Part shown: piece after piece, positions 1-11,390 of the stretch
Numbering within the stretch: position 1 is the stretch's first letter
Layout: each line of letters opens with the position of its first letter
From: Helicostylum pulchrum
Taxonomy: Eukaryota > Mucoromycota > Mucoromycetes > Mucorales > Mucoraceae
Length of the DNA: 64,000 nt
Direction: 5' to 3'
Assembly: GCA_025677825.1 (NCBI GenBank)
Contig: JAIXMO010000048.1
Span: 1-64,000 of the forward strand
Notes under the pieces: model-generated
Seen by the model: only the letters and a program-made list of their open reading frames with translations
The model's database searches: none
What the model was told of the DNA's origin: nothing
Program-made: the position numbers and the translations under genes

Positions 1-31
1 CACTTGTGGCGATTTCATATTTTTTTTCTAG

Positions 32-515
32 TCAAGCGGAATGCTTGGACACATTGGAATTCAAAGATAATTCAACGTTAAAATTGCTCTTTACGCTTTG
101 CAAAAAAAAATTTAAAAGAAATGAGGCAAAAAGCAACAAGGAAAGACTTGGACAATTCTTTGAAGAGGCAATAGAACAAGTTCAACAAATTGTCAAGAAT
201 CAGAAAGAAAAGTCGACATCAACTACTGAAAAAGATGAAAACATCGTTGAAGATTTGTTAAGAAAACTACAAAGCCAAAAAATGAAAATGAAAGCTGAAG
301 ATGAAGAAAAAGATAAAGTTACCAAAAAAAGAAAGAGATATATTGCCGATGATTTTCTTTTTATCGAAAGTATTTCCCAACCCAACAAACCCAAACAATG
401 GAAGAGAATTTTCAACGAAGGAAAGGCAAGGGGTTTCTTTGAGTCATATACCTCTGCTAATAGTTTAAAAAGCTCTTATCATCATAGCAAAAAACGTATA
501 CAAGACAAAAAATAA
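32..515 (+). CDS. Lysine-rich hypothetical protein, 3' part only
   Basis: An open frame runs from the left window edge to a TAA at 513-515. A pyrimidine run ending in TTTTTTTCTAG at 20-31 looks like a 3' splice site, so I start the exon at 32; the true start codon lies outside the window. The visible part (about 160 residues) is highly charged, rich in Lys, Glu and Ser, with a likely coiled-coil or disordered middle and basic patches (KKRKR, KKRIQDKK) that could be nuclear signals. No domain is recognised. It converges with the minus-strand gene that ends at 545, leaving only about 30 bp between the two stop codons. Confidence 0.5.
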
Positions 516-544
516 TATCTTTATTTATGAATAAATTCTTATAA

Positions 545-1311
545 CTATCGTTCCCTTATAGCTTTGCAAAGCAAAATAATAGTTTCATTTTCAAAATCGG
601 AAGAAAAATTAAGTATCTTATTTGGTTGAGACAAAAATTGGCATAACGCAATAAAAGCGTTTGTAAATCTCCCAAAAGGAGGCGTAATGTTTGAATCGGA
701 AAGAAATAGTAAACATTCTTGTGCCCAAAAACCAGACTTTATCCTTGTCAAAGGCATGTTTAAGTCTGTATAAACAGCTTGACTTTCAATCAGGCTAGGG
801 CAAGCTTTGTTGGCAATAACCAACACTGCTGGCACTAGTTCGGATTTCTCATAAATAAGCGTACAGTGTTGTACAATTTTTAAAATTGAAGATAGATTAG
901 CGACAAATTGAATAGCAACAACCACTGGAATAAATTGTTCATCTTCATTCTGCAAGATGTACGTAATAATTTGGTTCTCAGCCTCAGACCATTCACCACG
1001 AAACACGGTATAGCTGTTGTTTGGGATATTAGTATCTATCGAATATATGTACACATAAATGACTAGTATTTAAAGAACAACATATTTGTATGTTTGTAAA
1101 AGCGAGACATACCAAGTAAGACTTGGACAATCAAATCTATAATTTTTTGATCATTCAACAAAAGCTTATCTACTAAACTTGTATTTGAGTTCCACCTCAT
1201 TGGCAGATCAGATGCATCCAGATCACGATCTACAATAGAACAGTTTTTTTTTTAAAAAAAAAATAGCTCACTAAAAGGAGTAGTTGACTTATCTTGTGCT
1301 TCCTGTGACAT
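545..1311 (-). CDS. Putative cyclin-fold protein, 224 aa, three exons
   Basis: Exons 1311-1272, 1229-1113 and 1062-545 join in phase (40+117+518 nt, divisible by three) to give 224 residues. The introns are short (42 and 50 nt) with GTGAGC and GTATGT donors and TAG acceptors. The ATG at 1311 opens MSQEAQDKS. The body has helices of the form FIPVVVAIQFV, LVPAVLVIANKACPS and FTNAFIALCQFL, which resemble the helices of a cyclin box in PCL/Pho80-type cyclins, including the ANK of the conserved LANK stretch. I see no other catalytic or binding motif. The cyclin assignment is inferred from helix pattern only and needs profile confirmation; the exon model itself is well supported. Confidence 0.6.
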
Positions 1312-1406
1312 TATTCCTTGAAACAAAAAAAAGTGGAAGAAAGCAAGTTTTTTTTGTAGAAAAGGATTTCGACTTGACATCGACGCTGAAAAGAAAAATT
1401 GGATAA

Positions 1407-1439
1407 CGACACCGACACCGACATCGACATCGACATCGA
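1407..1439. repeat. CGACAY hexanucleotide microsatellite
   Basis: Five to six tandem copies of CGACAC/CGACAT lie about 100 bp upstream of the start codon of the minus-strand cyclin-like gene. The repeat encodes a Val-Asp/Gly-Val run only in a frame that is not part of the gene, so I treat it as non-coding. Confidence 0.8.
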
Positions 1440-2188
1440 AAATTACATCTTTTTTCTCAAATGTGCGACAGCTTAAATTTTTTAAGTACGACATCGTTTT
1501 GGCAAAAGGTAAGTTAAATTTGAAGCCGTAAGCACTGTATAAAACAAGTAGATAAATTATATGTTTTCACGTTTTTTTCACAGAAAAAAAACTATTTTTA
1601 AACTTGATGGTTGATTGAAAAAGTTCATCATAGCGCTTTAATCACTTTTTTTTTGCGGAGAAATGTTTATCATGAGTTACACCTTTTATATTTTAAACAC
1701 GTTCTTTCTCAATAGCATATTTTTTTTTTTAATTATTACAAGCAAAAAATTGATACATCATTTCTTGCAATTGAGGTATTTTTTTTTTTCCCGCGGGTAT
1801 TCTAGATAGTTTTGGCTCCGTAAAGAATTGTAATAGACGGTGCCGAATTGCTTAGTTCTTACGTTCCCATTGGTTACTTTTTCATCACCGACAAACAAAT
1901 TAGCTGTATTATTTAGGGTCGTTAAAGGGAAACTAGTTTAATAAGTACAAGTACGCAAATAAAAAAATATCCCATAAAGCGCTTTTAGAACAAAATCCTT
2001 TTTTGTTTTGTTTGAAAGTATTTTTCATTACGCTTCGGGAAGTCAAAAAAAAAAAAAGAAAGTGTGAAACCGTGACCGGTAATAATTTTACAAAGTATAT
2101 CATTATAAATGATTTTTTTTCGGTTTAAAAAAACATCTTTTTATTTTTTTCCTTTTCTTTAACTTTTTTTATATATATATAAATATAT
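1440..2188. other. Intergenic region between divergent genes
   Basis: About 750 bp separates the cyclin-like gene from the FHA-RING gene, which are divergently oriented, so it should hold both promoters. It is AT-rich with many T runs of 8-10. A TATATATATAAATATATA stretch at 2171-2188 directly abuts the first ATG of the FHA-RING frame and may be a TATA-like element; in that case translation would start downstream at the ATG at 2249. I see no RNA gene or repeat. Confidence 0.5.
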
Positions 2189-3827
2189 ATGTATATGTAC
2201 CCTGTGATAACCAGTGAAGTATCAGCAAATAATACCAATTCGACCACAATGCCTCGCAACAGAAGTTTATCAGCCAGTTCAAATTCTTCACCCGCTTTAT
2301 TATCTCGAGGGTTTGCTAGTTTAAGACGAGCACACCGTCGTCTATCAACTTCATCACCATCTTCTCCAATTTTATCCGCGGGGGAAAACACGCATGATAA
2401 TCACACCAGCGAGTCCACACCAAACACAACGCCAAGCGCGACACCAGCTCCAGTAGTTATTACTACAACCGAAGAAAACAATACTTCAACTGGTCCATCG
2501 GCTGACTCTGAAGTTAGTACTGTTGTACGACCTCGAGTTAGATTAGTCCCTAATGTTGGCCTGTCAAATAGAAGTTTTGTATTTGAAATTATTGACAGAG
2601 AATTGGAACCTGGTGTATTTTATCGCATTGGTCGTTTTTCAGATAGAAACGTTTTATCAGAAAGATTATCATTTAAAAGTAAAGTAGTTAGTCGTAATCA
2701 TGCTGAAATTTGGACCGAGCACGGAAAGGTAAAAAAAAAAAATCAATCTTTTTTATTTCTTTTATTTAATAATACATCTATTTTTTAAAAAAAAGGTTTT
2801 TATTCGTGATATTGGGTCATCTAGTGGTACATTTTTAAATCGTATTAGGCTCAGTCCACCTAACCATGTCAGTGAACCACAACAAGTAAAAGATGGAGAC
2901 TCTATTCAATTGGGAGTTGATTATCAGGGAGGATTAGAGCCAATTTATAGAGCAGTTAGAATCCGTATAGAGATCAACCGACAAACGCAAAACGTCAACA
3001 GTCCATTTACGAGAGTAGCGTTTCAACAATTACGTAGTCACCTTATTGGAGCACCTGTACCTATTAACAATAACACTGGATCGGATTTACTTACATCTCC
3101 AGCGGATCTCAGTCTTCACCGAGAAACTACCAAAGTACACGAACGTTCAGCTGATTTTGTTTCTCCCGATTCACTCAAGCAAGTGCCGTTATCAGAAATG
3201 ATGAGTCGTCATAACATAACTGATATGTCACGAGCAGATATTCAAGAGTGCTGTATATGTCTTTACGCAATTGCTCCTTTTCAAGCACTCTTTATTGCCC
3301 CATGCTCTCACATCTTCCATTTCAAGTGCCTTCGCCCCATCGTATTCCAGAATTATCCAGGTTTTTCATGTCCGCTCTGTCGTAGTTATTATGATTTAGA
3401 GGCTAGTGTCTCTGTGGAAGTAGATGACGTATTAGAAGCCATTCAAATCGCTAAAGAGAAACAGCAGCAACAGCAGCAGCAACAGCAACAAAACCCTATT
3501 GAGACTGTGCCTGAGGAAGAAGAAAATGATACCAATCCGCTGGAAACGGCTGAAAGCTCCGTAGACCGGGACCATCCTGAGCAAAACAATCATACTAACG
3601 ACCAAGGATCAGATCGGAATATAAAAATTGAGTTGGATAATGCTGATGCTATCAACGTACCAGATCAAAGTACTTCCAATACTCCAATTGAAATGAACAC
3701 AAATCAAACTTTACGAGCACATCCTAGAAGAACGCGAAACGGCGAATCTTTACTATCAGCTACTTTAGTTGGCTCACCTATATTTCAACCTGACGTTTTA
3801 CCGTCACGAAACCATACTACATCATAA
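2189..3827 (+). CDS. FHA-RING E3 ubiquitin ligase (Dma1/RNF8/CHFR-like)
   Basis: Exons 2189-2728 and 2796-3827 join in phase to give about 523 residues; the 67-nt intron begins GTAAAAAA and ends AAAG. Residues about 125-235 form an FHA domain (GRF near 147, SRNHAEIW near 168, then FIRDIGSSSGTFLN across the splice), which binds phosphothreonine. Residues about 331-376 form a RING-H2 finger with the order CxxC, CSH, FH, C, CPLC. This arrangement matches fungal Dma1/Dma2 and animal RNF8/CHFR, which act in mitotic checkpoints and septation. A pure Gln run follows near residue 402, and the tail is acidic and disordered. The Ser/Thr-rich N-terminus makes the start uncertain: ATG 2189 and ATG 2249 (MPRNRS) are both possible. 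Confidence 0.88.
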
Positions 3828-4331
3828 AAAGGGAAAACTCGTATTTTTAGACTTTTTGTATATTTTATATTTATAAAAAAAAACACCAGCAAAACAAGAT
3901 CATACCGCATTTGTAAACCACATGGATTGCATCGTTTATATTTTAAATGTATTGCGCGCCAAATTATACCTCATGACAATGTAATAATAAAGAAAGAAAC
4001 CCTCCTATTTTATAATGTATTTACGTCAGTAAAAAAAAAAACTCTTGCTGTCAAGTTTTATTATTGGATAGCCGCGTTTTTTAAGCATAAAATAAACTTT
4101 TTTTTAATGCAGTAGACTTGCCAGTCCAGATAGAAAGCAGAATCGTAAAAAAAAAAAAAACTTTTACCGCTGTTAGAAGCGAAATAAACAAAAGGATAGA
4201 TACACTAAAAAAAAAGAGCCCTTTTTGCAATTCTACATTTAAAAAAAACTAGTTTTATCAACTAACTTATCTGATTGCTGTCATGTGTTTAAACATTGTA
4301 TTATCACCATTTTATGCGTAATGCTTATTCA
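3828..4331. other. Intergenic, A/T-rich
   Basis: The 3' flank of the FHA-RING gene. It has several A runs and one copy of CTTATCTGAT (4266-4275), the complement of the fungal GATA-factor consensus ATCAGATAAG, with no gene placed next to it. A short open frame at 3927-4115 is low-complexity and I do not believe it is coding. Confidence 0.4.
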
Positions 4332-4583
4332 TTACGTTCTTTTCCGAGTATACCTGGTATTACAATCGGTACACTGAGAGTTACTATAATCCCAAGTACC
4401 TAAACATATTTTGAGCATACAAGTATTACAAAATAAGGGGGATATTTTGATACACTTTTCTTGAGCGCGTGAGTGGAAAGATCTCCCCAAACATATATCC
4501 TTTTGTAATACATGGACACGTTTATCATTTTTATACTGAACAATAAAAGCATGTTTTGCATTACATACAGCTGAATCTGACAC
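4332..4583 (-). CDS. Cys-rich hypothetical exon (zinc-ribbon-like)
   Basis: An 83-codon open frame ending at 4332 contains VCNAKHAF, then FCNTCMLKICLGTWDY, then CTDCNTRYTRKR. The two CxxC pairs about 18 residues apart suggest a zinc ribbon. There is no ATG in frame; a stop lies just upstream at TAG, so the frame probably follows a splice acceptor such as CACACAG just before 4583. Upstream minus-strand sequence (4590-4740) has a short open stretch with ATG (MILFNLAAEL) and a possible GTATGA...CATACAG intron, but I could not join the exons in phase. Family unknown. Confidence 0.35.
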   Translation of the reverse strand: MSDSAVCNAKHAFIVQYKNDKRVHVLQKDICLGRSFHSRAQEKCIKISPLFCNTCMLKICLGTWDYSNSQCTDCNTRYTRKRT

Positions 4584-4813
4584 TGTGTGCTACCTGTTAG
4601 GATGAACCACGATACCATTGTATTCCTGTGGACCTTGCTGTATGAAAAAAAAGACATAACTCGTGCACAACGAATGGATTGATTGGACCGCCTCATACAG
4701 CTCAGCCGCCAAGTTAAATAGTATCATGTGCCAAGAACTTGTTAAACTAAAAACCTTTTTCTTCCTTTCTCCTTTCTTCTTTCTTCTTTCAACACACACT
4801 TACAGAAAAAAAT

Positions 4814-6389
4814 ATGACAGGTAAAACAAAGAAAAAAGTAACCACAATTCTTTTAAACAAAAGCTTTAACCTAATAATTCTATAGAGAAACACCCACTGT
4901 AAGTATTAGATACTTTTTATAAAAAAGTACTTTGTGTCTATTAACATATATACTATTCTTTTTTTTTAAATAAAAATAAAAAAGTGAATCACCACCTCCT
5001 TACACAGAGACTTCAACAGCTTCTGCACCACCAGACTACGACGCAGCACAACACCAACCCGTCAACTCGGAATCTCCAGCTTCACCAGCAGCCGATTCCG
5101 ACTCCAATAACCATCACACCAGAAGCAGATCCCCACTCTTACGAAATATTAGTTACGACACCATGCGAGGACCCATTGGCAACATTATGAGCATGACAGA
5201 AGCATTGATAGGTAACGCCACCAGCGCTGCCAACGTAGCTTTAGGAGCCCCAGGTTCACCATCTGCTGCGGATTTCGGTGCCAATGTATCTCGCTCTGCC
5301 AATGCATTAGCCAACAATGTTTCCAAGACAGCAATGGATCTTGTAGGTGGATTTATAAACAAACGCGAATTTCAAAGAGAGGCCAGAAGAAGTCGCAGAG
5401 GATATAGAAGTGGGCCTGAACAAGATACAACTGATTCTTCTTCTTCTGAAGTACCCTATCAAACTTATCGTCCACGACACTGCAGTAGTGCAAGTGGTGG
5501 CAGTGGTAGTGGTAGTGGCAGTAGTAGTGTTTATAGCAGTAGCGGTAAAGGCAGTGGTGGCGGTAAATTTAGTGCTGGTGGAAGTGGCAGTGGAAGCGGT
5601 AACGGTAGCGGTAGTGCGAGTAGTAGTACATGCAGTGGATCAAGTAACCGTTCCTCAGAAAGAAATACAACATCAGATTGCGACTCAAATACCGATAATC
5701 AACTACAAATCATTAAAACCAACAGTGCACTCGAATTGAACAAAAGCTGGTCAGGTTCCTCTTGTTTCTTAAAGACAACCAACGGTTCACTTACAGTACG
5801 CGGCTCACTTTCTGCTAGTGACGACATCAACCTGGAGAACACGAACGGTATTGTGGTCATTGACGGTCAATTGTTAGCTAGTAACTTAATTCGAGTCAAA
5901 ACCAGTAACGGTGTATTTACAGTCAGAGGCGACTCAATTATTTCCAACAAGCTTGACATTTCCCTCTCCAACGCTCCACTCCACATCCGAAGCTTTATTC
6001 AAGCAACTCGTATCAGCTTAAAGACTAAAAACGCGCCTATAAATTTAAGTAACGTGTCCTTGGGAAGAGAATTAGTTGTAAAGACGTCCAACGCACCTAT
6101 CGATATTCACATCTTGGATATCTCCAATAATACTGCCTCCATTTACATTGAAACGTCTAATGCATCCGTCAATGTACATGTACCAAGTTCGTTTTCTGGT
6201 CGTTTTAGCGTAAAATCAAATAGTACTGGGTCGGCTAACGTGTCTGCAAAATCTACTGAACAGTCTTCATTACGTTTCACTACAAACGAAAGCTCCAAAA
6301 AGGAAGGCTCTTGCAAAAACGCGAATAACAAGTCTAACTATGAAATCAATATAAAGACTTCAAATGCTGTAGCAAACTTGTATATCTAA
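4814..6389 (+). CDS. DUF4097-like beta-repeat protein A with PPxY motif
   Basis: Exons 4814-4820 (7 nt), 4886-4898 (13 nt) and 4985-6389 join in phase to give 474 residues starting MTEKHPLESPPPYTE. PPPY near residue 10 is a ligand for WW domains such as those of Rsp5/NEDD4 ligases. Residues about 60-130 are Ala/Asn-rich and amphipathic, followed by a basic patch (RRSRRGYRSG) and a Ser-Gly linker. The last about 230 residues repeat a unit of the form KTSNGxxxVxG eight or nine times (KTTNGSLTVRG, ENTNGIVVIDG, KTSNAPIDIH, ending KTSNAVANLYI). This is the pattern of a DUF4097/putative-adhesin beta-solenoid. I see no signal peptide and no membrane segment. The next gene is a tandem paralogue. Confidence 0.82.
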
Positions 6390-6526
6390 GCCGTTTATGT
6401 CATAGTGCATAAATAAAAGGAGAGAAAAAAAAAAGAGGCTATAAAAAGAAGTGCCTTTTCTTTCTTTCTCTTTCTCTCTCTTCTTTCGTTTTATCACCTT
6501 TTTTTCTCTCTTTCTTTTACCCCCCC
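6390..6526 (+). promoter_or_regulatory. Pyrimidine-rich promoter between the twins
   Basis: Only 137 bp separates the stop of twin A from the ATG of twin B. It contains a CT-only run (TCTTTCTTTCTCTTTCTCTC near 6459-6480) and a C7 tract just before the ATG. Such CT blocks are common in fungal core promoters; activity is inferred. Confidence 0.5.
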
Positions 6527-8211
6527 ATGTCTAACCCAAAGTCATTTTATAATCAAGCTGGTATATAAAAGAATAAAAAACAAAAACAAAAAAAACGTCT
6601 CCTTTTTTTTTAAATATACAAGTATACGTAGATTATAGCGCAGGTAGTGGTAGCCGTGCACCCGTGATCCATAAACCCGACGAAGTATCTGCATCTGACT
6701 TACTGCCACCACCTCCTTACAGCCCAGACCCCGCTCGTAAGAGTTCAGACAGTACCGCCACCTACGGTAGTACTGAACAACAGCAAGTTGGTCTCCTAAG
6801 TCAACAATCACAACCGTTTCCTTCTAAAAAGATACCGCACTGGAGTCCTACCAGTAACACGAATAGTAAGTAAATATTTGTCTGTCATGCACTTATACTC
6901 AAAACATTTGATTTAGGCCAATCATCAACGCCGCGCCAAGATCACGCTTCTATTCCAGTCACTTTCGATCGTCCTACAACAACCCGCCGAAGAGCAAACG
7001 GAGACCCAGGCTGCTGTCGTAAATGGTGTAAATACTTGTTTGCTGCTATTTTAATCTGGTTAGTCTTATTATTAAACAGTGACAAGATTGGCCTGACGCC
7101 ACCTACGGAAGCTCCTCCCAGCACTGTATGTGCTAATAACCCAATTGCTTGGCACGATATACCTCGTATGATCGATTTTGATCAAAACGTTGAGTTTGTT
7201 TTACGAGGTCGTGTTACTGGTGGCCGGTTGGTACTTACTCCTTTAGAAGATCGACATGGTGGTACCATCTTTTCCGAAATCCAGTTTACGCCTTCCTCAC
7301 TAGACGAACAAATGAAGTTTAACGTAGAACAACGAGACGGTACTACCGTCTTGACTGTAACCATGCCGGATACTCTAACCTCTGATGAGTGCATTAATTT
7401 AAATATGGAAATTAGGTTACCTTACTCTGCTGACTTTGTACGTATTGATGCTGCTAACATTGATGTACTTGTGCATCCCTTTGTAAAAGACGTGCGTTCT
7501 GTTGATATACAAACATCAAACGGAAAGTTGGATTTGGATAGGTGGTCTGGTGAATCTATTAAATTGGTTACCAGTAACAGCGAAATGAATGTTGGTAATT
7601 TAATCGCTGGTAGTTCCATCTTTATTCAAAACAGCAATGAAGCTATTCATTTATCTCAAAACATCGAGGCCAAGAAAAGTGTGGATATTCGTAATACGAA
7701 TGGGCTGATTGAAGCACCGGGAAAAATAACTGCGGATGATTACATCAAGATAAAAACAAGCAATGATTTTGTTCAATTGGGAGCTTTAGCTGCTGATGAT
7801 GTCTATGTCCAGAGTTCAAATCGAGCCGTAAAAATAGAAAGTATAGTATCAAAAGTACAGGTCAATGTCCAGACTTCCAATGGTCCTATTGATTTAAGTG
7901 TAGCTGGAGAAAAGAATAACAGAGTAGTTGTGTCCACTAGCAGTGAATCTATTAATTTACATATGGTATGTCTGATGCTATTTCTTTACATTAAAAAAAT
8001 TATTCATCTTTTATATGTATAGGCCCGAGAATTTGAAGGACATTTTGTAATGAGCACTTCAAATGGTCCAGTAGTAATAGAAAATGACAACGATATTAAA
8101 TACCAAGATAATCTGGGATACTTAAAAAGAGGCGAAAAAGGAACCCGAGGAAAAGGAGACTTGACTGTAACAACTAGTAACTCAGATATCTATGTAGCCT
8201 TTGATGTATAA
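6527..8211 (+). CDS. DUF4097-like beta-repeat membrane protein B with PPxY motif
   Basis: Exons 6527-6560, 6623-6865, 6917-7965 and 8023-8211 join in phase to give 504 residues. The N-terminal arm (about 130 residues) is Pro/Ser-rich and carries LLPPPPYSPDP, a PPxY motif. A basic Cys-containing stretch (CCRKWCKY) precedes a single hydrophobic segment (LFAAILIWLVLLL, about residue 140), predicting a type II membrane protein with the PPxY arm in the cytosol and the repeats outside or in the lumen. The C-terminal about 200 residues repeat xTSNGxxxI units (QTSNGKLDLD, KTSNDFVQLG, QTSNGPIDLS, STSNGPVVIE, TTSNSDIYVA). It is a tandem relative of the preceding gene, which shares PPxY and repeats but lacks the membrane segment. 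Function unknown. Confidence 0.85.
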
Positions 8212-8331
8212 CTTGATTTATTTTTATTATTACTATTATTAATTATTATTAAAAGAAAAAAGGGGCTATATTATATATACACACACACACATATTCATAT
8301 GATATTTTTTTGTTGTCGTTATTGTTTGTTA

Positions 8332-9574
8332 TTACAAGTGTTCATGAATCAATTCATCTTCTTCTTCGTCTTCAGGCATTCTTCTATTAGCATTTCCCAT
8401 TTGTTCCAAATTGCCTCTCTTTTTCTCAGCGGCGGCCATAACACCTTTAGCTGCACGAGGTTCCATTTCCTCAAAAGTTTGCCACACATACTGTTTTAAA
8501 GATTTAGCACCAGGTAAATCTTGAATTAAATTAGCAATAGTAGGATGCTTGAATCCATAATAATCAGGTCCACTAGCTGAATTAGAGTGGTCTCGATGAC
8601 GAATTTCGTTGGATTTACGAACAACCACAGTCCATGCTCCTGTTGCTGAGTTGGCAATAATTGGTTCGTCTGGCATATCCGCCGCAACCACATGAAAACG
8701 AGGCGAATCACCGCCGTCAAGAATAGTAGATGTGATTACTGTGTTACTGTGAGGATCAATCATACTAGGATACGTTCTAACATTTTTTTTGGGGGAGGTT
8801 TTAATAATCATCATAATAAATGTTGAAGGAAGGTTTTTACCTGCTAACTGAATATCCTACGGGGAATATATATCGTTCATTGTGAAAACTAGGTCTATCA
8901 GTAACAATAGTACCTAGATGCAATACGGTCAATACACCAATCTGCTGAGGCAATTTAGGGTTTCCGTCTTCATCTCGATCAATTGGCTGTACACGACGAG
9001 TCTTTACTGAGAGACTTGTCAACTTGGACCGCTTTGGTGCAGTAGTTGCAGTAACAGTAACGTCTGATTTTTGTGCCAATTTCTTTAATATCTTTGATTT
9101 CACCGCTATAGAATTAGTACACGCTGCTACATCTACATCCTCGTCTGTATCTGATAAATCACTGTATAAATCGCTATCGCTATCATCTGATATAATACTT
9201 TCTAATCGACCAATATTATCCAACAAGAGACTATGTAAAAAAAAAAAAACTTTTCCTTTTAGTTATCCGCATAAAAAATAAAAGGGAAATTATATATTTA
9301 CTTTCTTTCAAATGTAAGTGTACGGATTTTCTTTTTGGCATAGAAATACTCTTTATTTAAACCATTATTTATCTGTATGAACTAAGTGTGAGTATTTTAT
9401 TTATTTATTTCAGGTTATACATGTATATTTTTTTTTTACCTCTGTGATTTCCTTCATTTTACGTTTCAATAGTTTATATTCGGACGCTATTGGTGATGTC
9501 TCTTCTGTAGTATCATTGACTTTATTGTGAGGGTATTGTTGAATGGGAGAAAAATGTGTAACAGGTCGGTCCAT
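8332..9574 (-). CDS. FYRN/FYRC-domain nuclear protein (TBRG1-like)
   Basis: Exons 9574-9440, 9372-9302, 9230-8841 and 8776-8332 join in phase to give 346 residues. The region after residue 45 (YAKKKIRTLTFERNLLLDNI) is basic with a heptad look and resembles the N-terminal segment of TBRG1. After a Ser/Asp acidic stretch comes an FYRN domain (LGTIVTDRPSFHNERYIFP), then an FYRC domain (DSPRFHVVAADMP ... GAWTVVVRKSNEI ... DYYGFKHPTIANLIQDLPGA). This pair is found in chromatin proteins such as TBRG1 and trithorax/MLL; here there is no SET or PHD domain, so TBRG1-like is the best match. The C-terminus is acidic (EDEEEDELIHEHL). Confidence 0.87.
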
Positions 9575-10459
9575 CGTAATAGAGATATATGGAGAGAGTG
9601 TGTGTGTATATATATAAAATTATACGTGTGTGAAAAAATAATATAAAATAAAAAAAAGTAAACTAGAAGAGGAGGGGTTAAGAGTACAGTGGTTCTTTAA
9701 AAGCCAATGAGCGCTTTTTCAAAAAAAAAAAAAAAAGGGCGGAAAAATAATTCTCAGTATAACAGCAACACGGTCCTTTATTCTCCCCCAAAGAAGGCCT
9801 TTAAACGGGTTTTATTTATTAGGATGAGAATAACAAATATATACCCGACCTGTTCACATCCGATGATACAATGCCCCTTTTTATCTTATTTTCGAAGGAA
9901 TCAGCAGTAGTAGGATTACTCGTTAGCTCAACGACTATTTTTTATACTCTCTTTCCAGTATTAGAAAAATTCAAGACAACTATTTTTAATGATATAAACT
10001 TGTTACCATTGCTGTTGAACACACTTGTTAAAAAAAATAACATTATTTTGTTACCAAGTTATACAGACTGCAGACACATAAATACTGTTACTTCAAAAGT
10101 GATGATGGATTCGTTTTCATTTGACTGGGGGAATGGTTAAAAAGCAATAGATAAACTTTGGTAAATCTTTCTAAACTTTTCTTCACTTTGAAATACGTTG
10201 TTAATTGCGTTATTCATATTTTATTCAAGAAAGATATTTTTGCGTACCAAAACATTTACTATTTCAATCATTTACCTCTGGGGAAGAGGATTTTTAGGAT
10301 TATAAAAACGAACATGTTCCGCTTGTTTACATCGAATAAAACATAATAGACTTCTAGTATCCTGTAATGAATATTCATATTCATATTCAGCACACTTATC
10401 GTTAACACCTCCGCGATGAACGAACCAACATGTAGTATTGTTCTCTACAATTGGCAGCT
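9575..10459. other. Intergenic, no supported gene
   Basis: The upstream flank of the TBRG1-like gene with TG/TA microsatellite-like sequence near 9600-9620 and poly-A/T runs. Several 60-90 codon frames exist on both strands but are biased, lack splice support and match nothing I recognise. Confidence 0.4.
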
Positions 10460-11390
10460 TCAAATAAAGCTTTCTTTATAGCTACAAGTGGTATAAGCGA
10501 TATATGTAAACGTGGTATACGGCATATTGATTGAGACATTCTTTTCGGTACCAGCATCGAATCGGCAATGATCGATTACGAACCGATCAATAATAGGGAA
10601 ATGAAATGACATATCGAATAAAAACGAACCTTCCATCAGCGAATAACTCAACGCTACTTTTTGAATAAACGGTATCTTTCGTCCTTGTAAAAAAAGTACG
10701 TGCAATATTAATATTTTTCAAGTTGGGACACTGCCTTAAAATGCTAGATATACTATCACTATCTCCTCGATTGTCCAATAATCGTATCTCATCAAAATCA
10801 AACCCCATATCAATATTGTTACACTTAAAGTTGTCGCCATTTTTTTCAATTATACCAATACGAGATAAAATAATTTTTGTACTTTCTTTTCCGTAACTTA
10901 TACACATATGTATTTCACCTTTCCCGTAAGTTTTTACCGACACTTCAGAGGAGGAACGTATTTCATCGACCTGACGGAATTGTATACAGAGTTTCTTGAT
11001 CATACGTTTTTGATCATAAAATTCCATCAAGACTCGTTCAAGATTTTTAACCCGAATATAATTGACAGTAAAAGTCGGGATTCGAAGCACATACTTTAGG
11101 AATTGAATGGCTACCTCAGTGGATAACAACGACCCAGTTATTGCATTTCTGATAACCATCGCAGACAAATTAATTAATTCGAGATTTGGAAATACTTGAA
11201 CGACATAAGAACAAATATTATCGTCACATAACCCTAAAACTTCCAGTCGTTTAATCTGTGGTAAGACATGAGCATTTGTGCTGATCTGTATAGGTGTGTG
11301 ATAAGTAACATTTCGATAATTTCCGCAAAGCACATCTATAACAGTCATAGATCTCATTTTTTTAATTTGTTGAACAATTGTATAAAAGTT
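10460..11390 (-). pseudogene. LRR/F-box-like fragment with a frameshift
   Basis: The minus-strand frame ending at 10587 encodes about 270 residues of leucine-rich-repeat character (LPQIKRLEVLGLCDD, VFPNLELINLSAM, ILRQCPNLKNINIAR), as in the LRR part of fungal F-box proteins. Near 10620-10660 the similarity passes to another frame, where FHFPIIDRFVIDHCRFD continues the repeat style to a stop at 10460, which suggests one frameshift. No F-box is found upstream; instead the frame continues into the zinc-ribbon end of a Fanzor-like remnant. I therefore read it as a truncated gene fused to transposon-derived sequence. Whether it is expressed is unknown. Confidence 0.5.

Noticed and set aside
3927..4115. 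62-codon frame after the FHA-RING gene
   Set aside because: Low complexity, crosses A runs, no recognised motif.
5410..5739. Val-rich 109-codon frame inside twin A
   Set aside because: It is the shifted reading of the Ser-Gly repeat DNA in the true frame.
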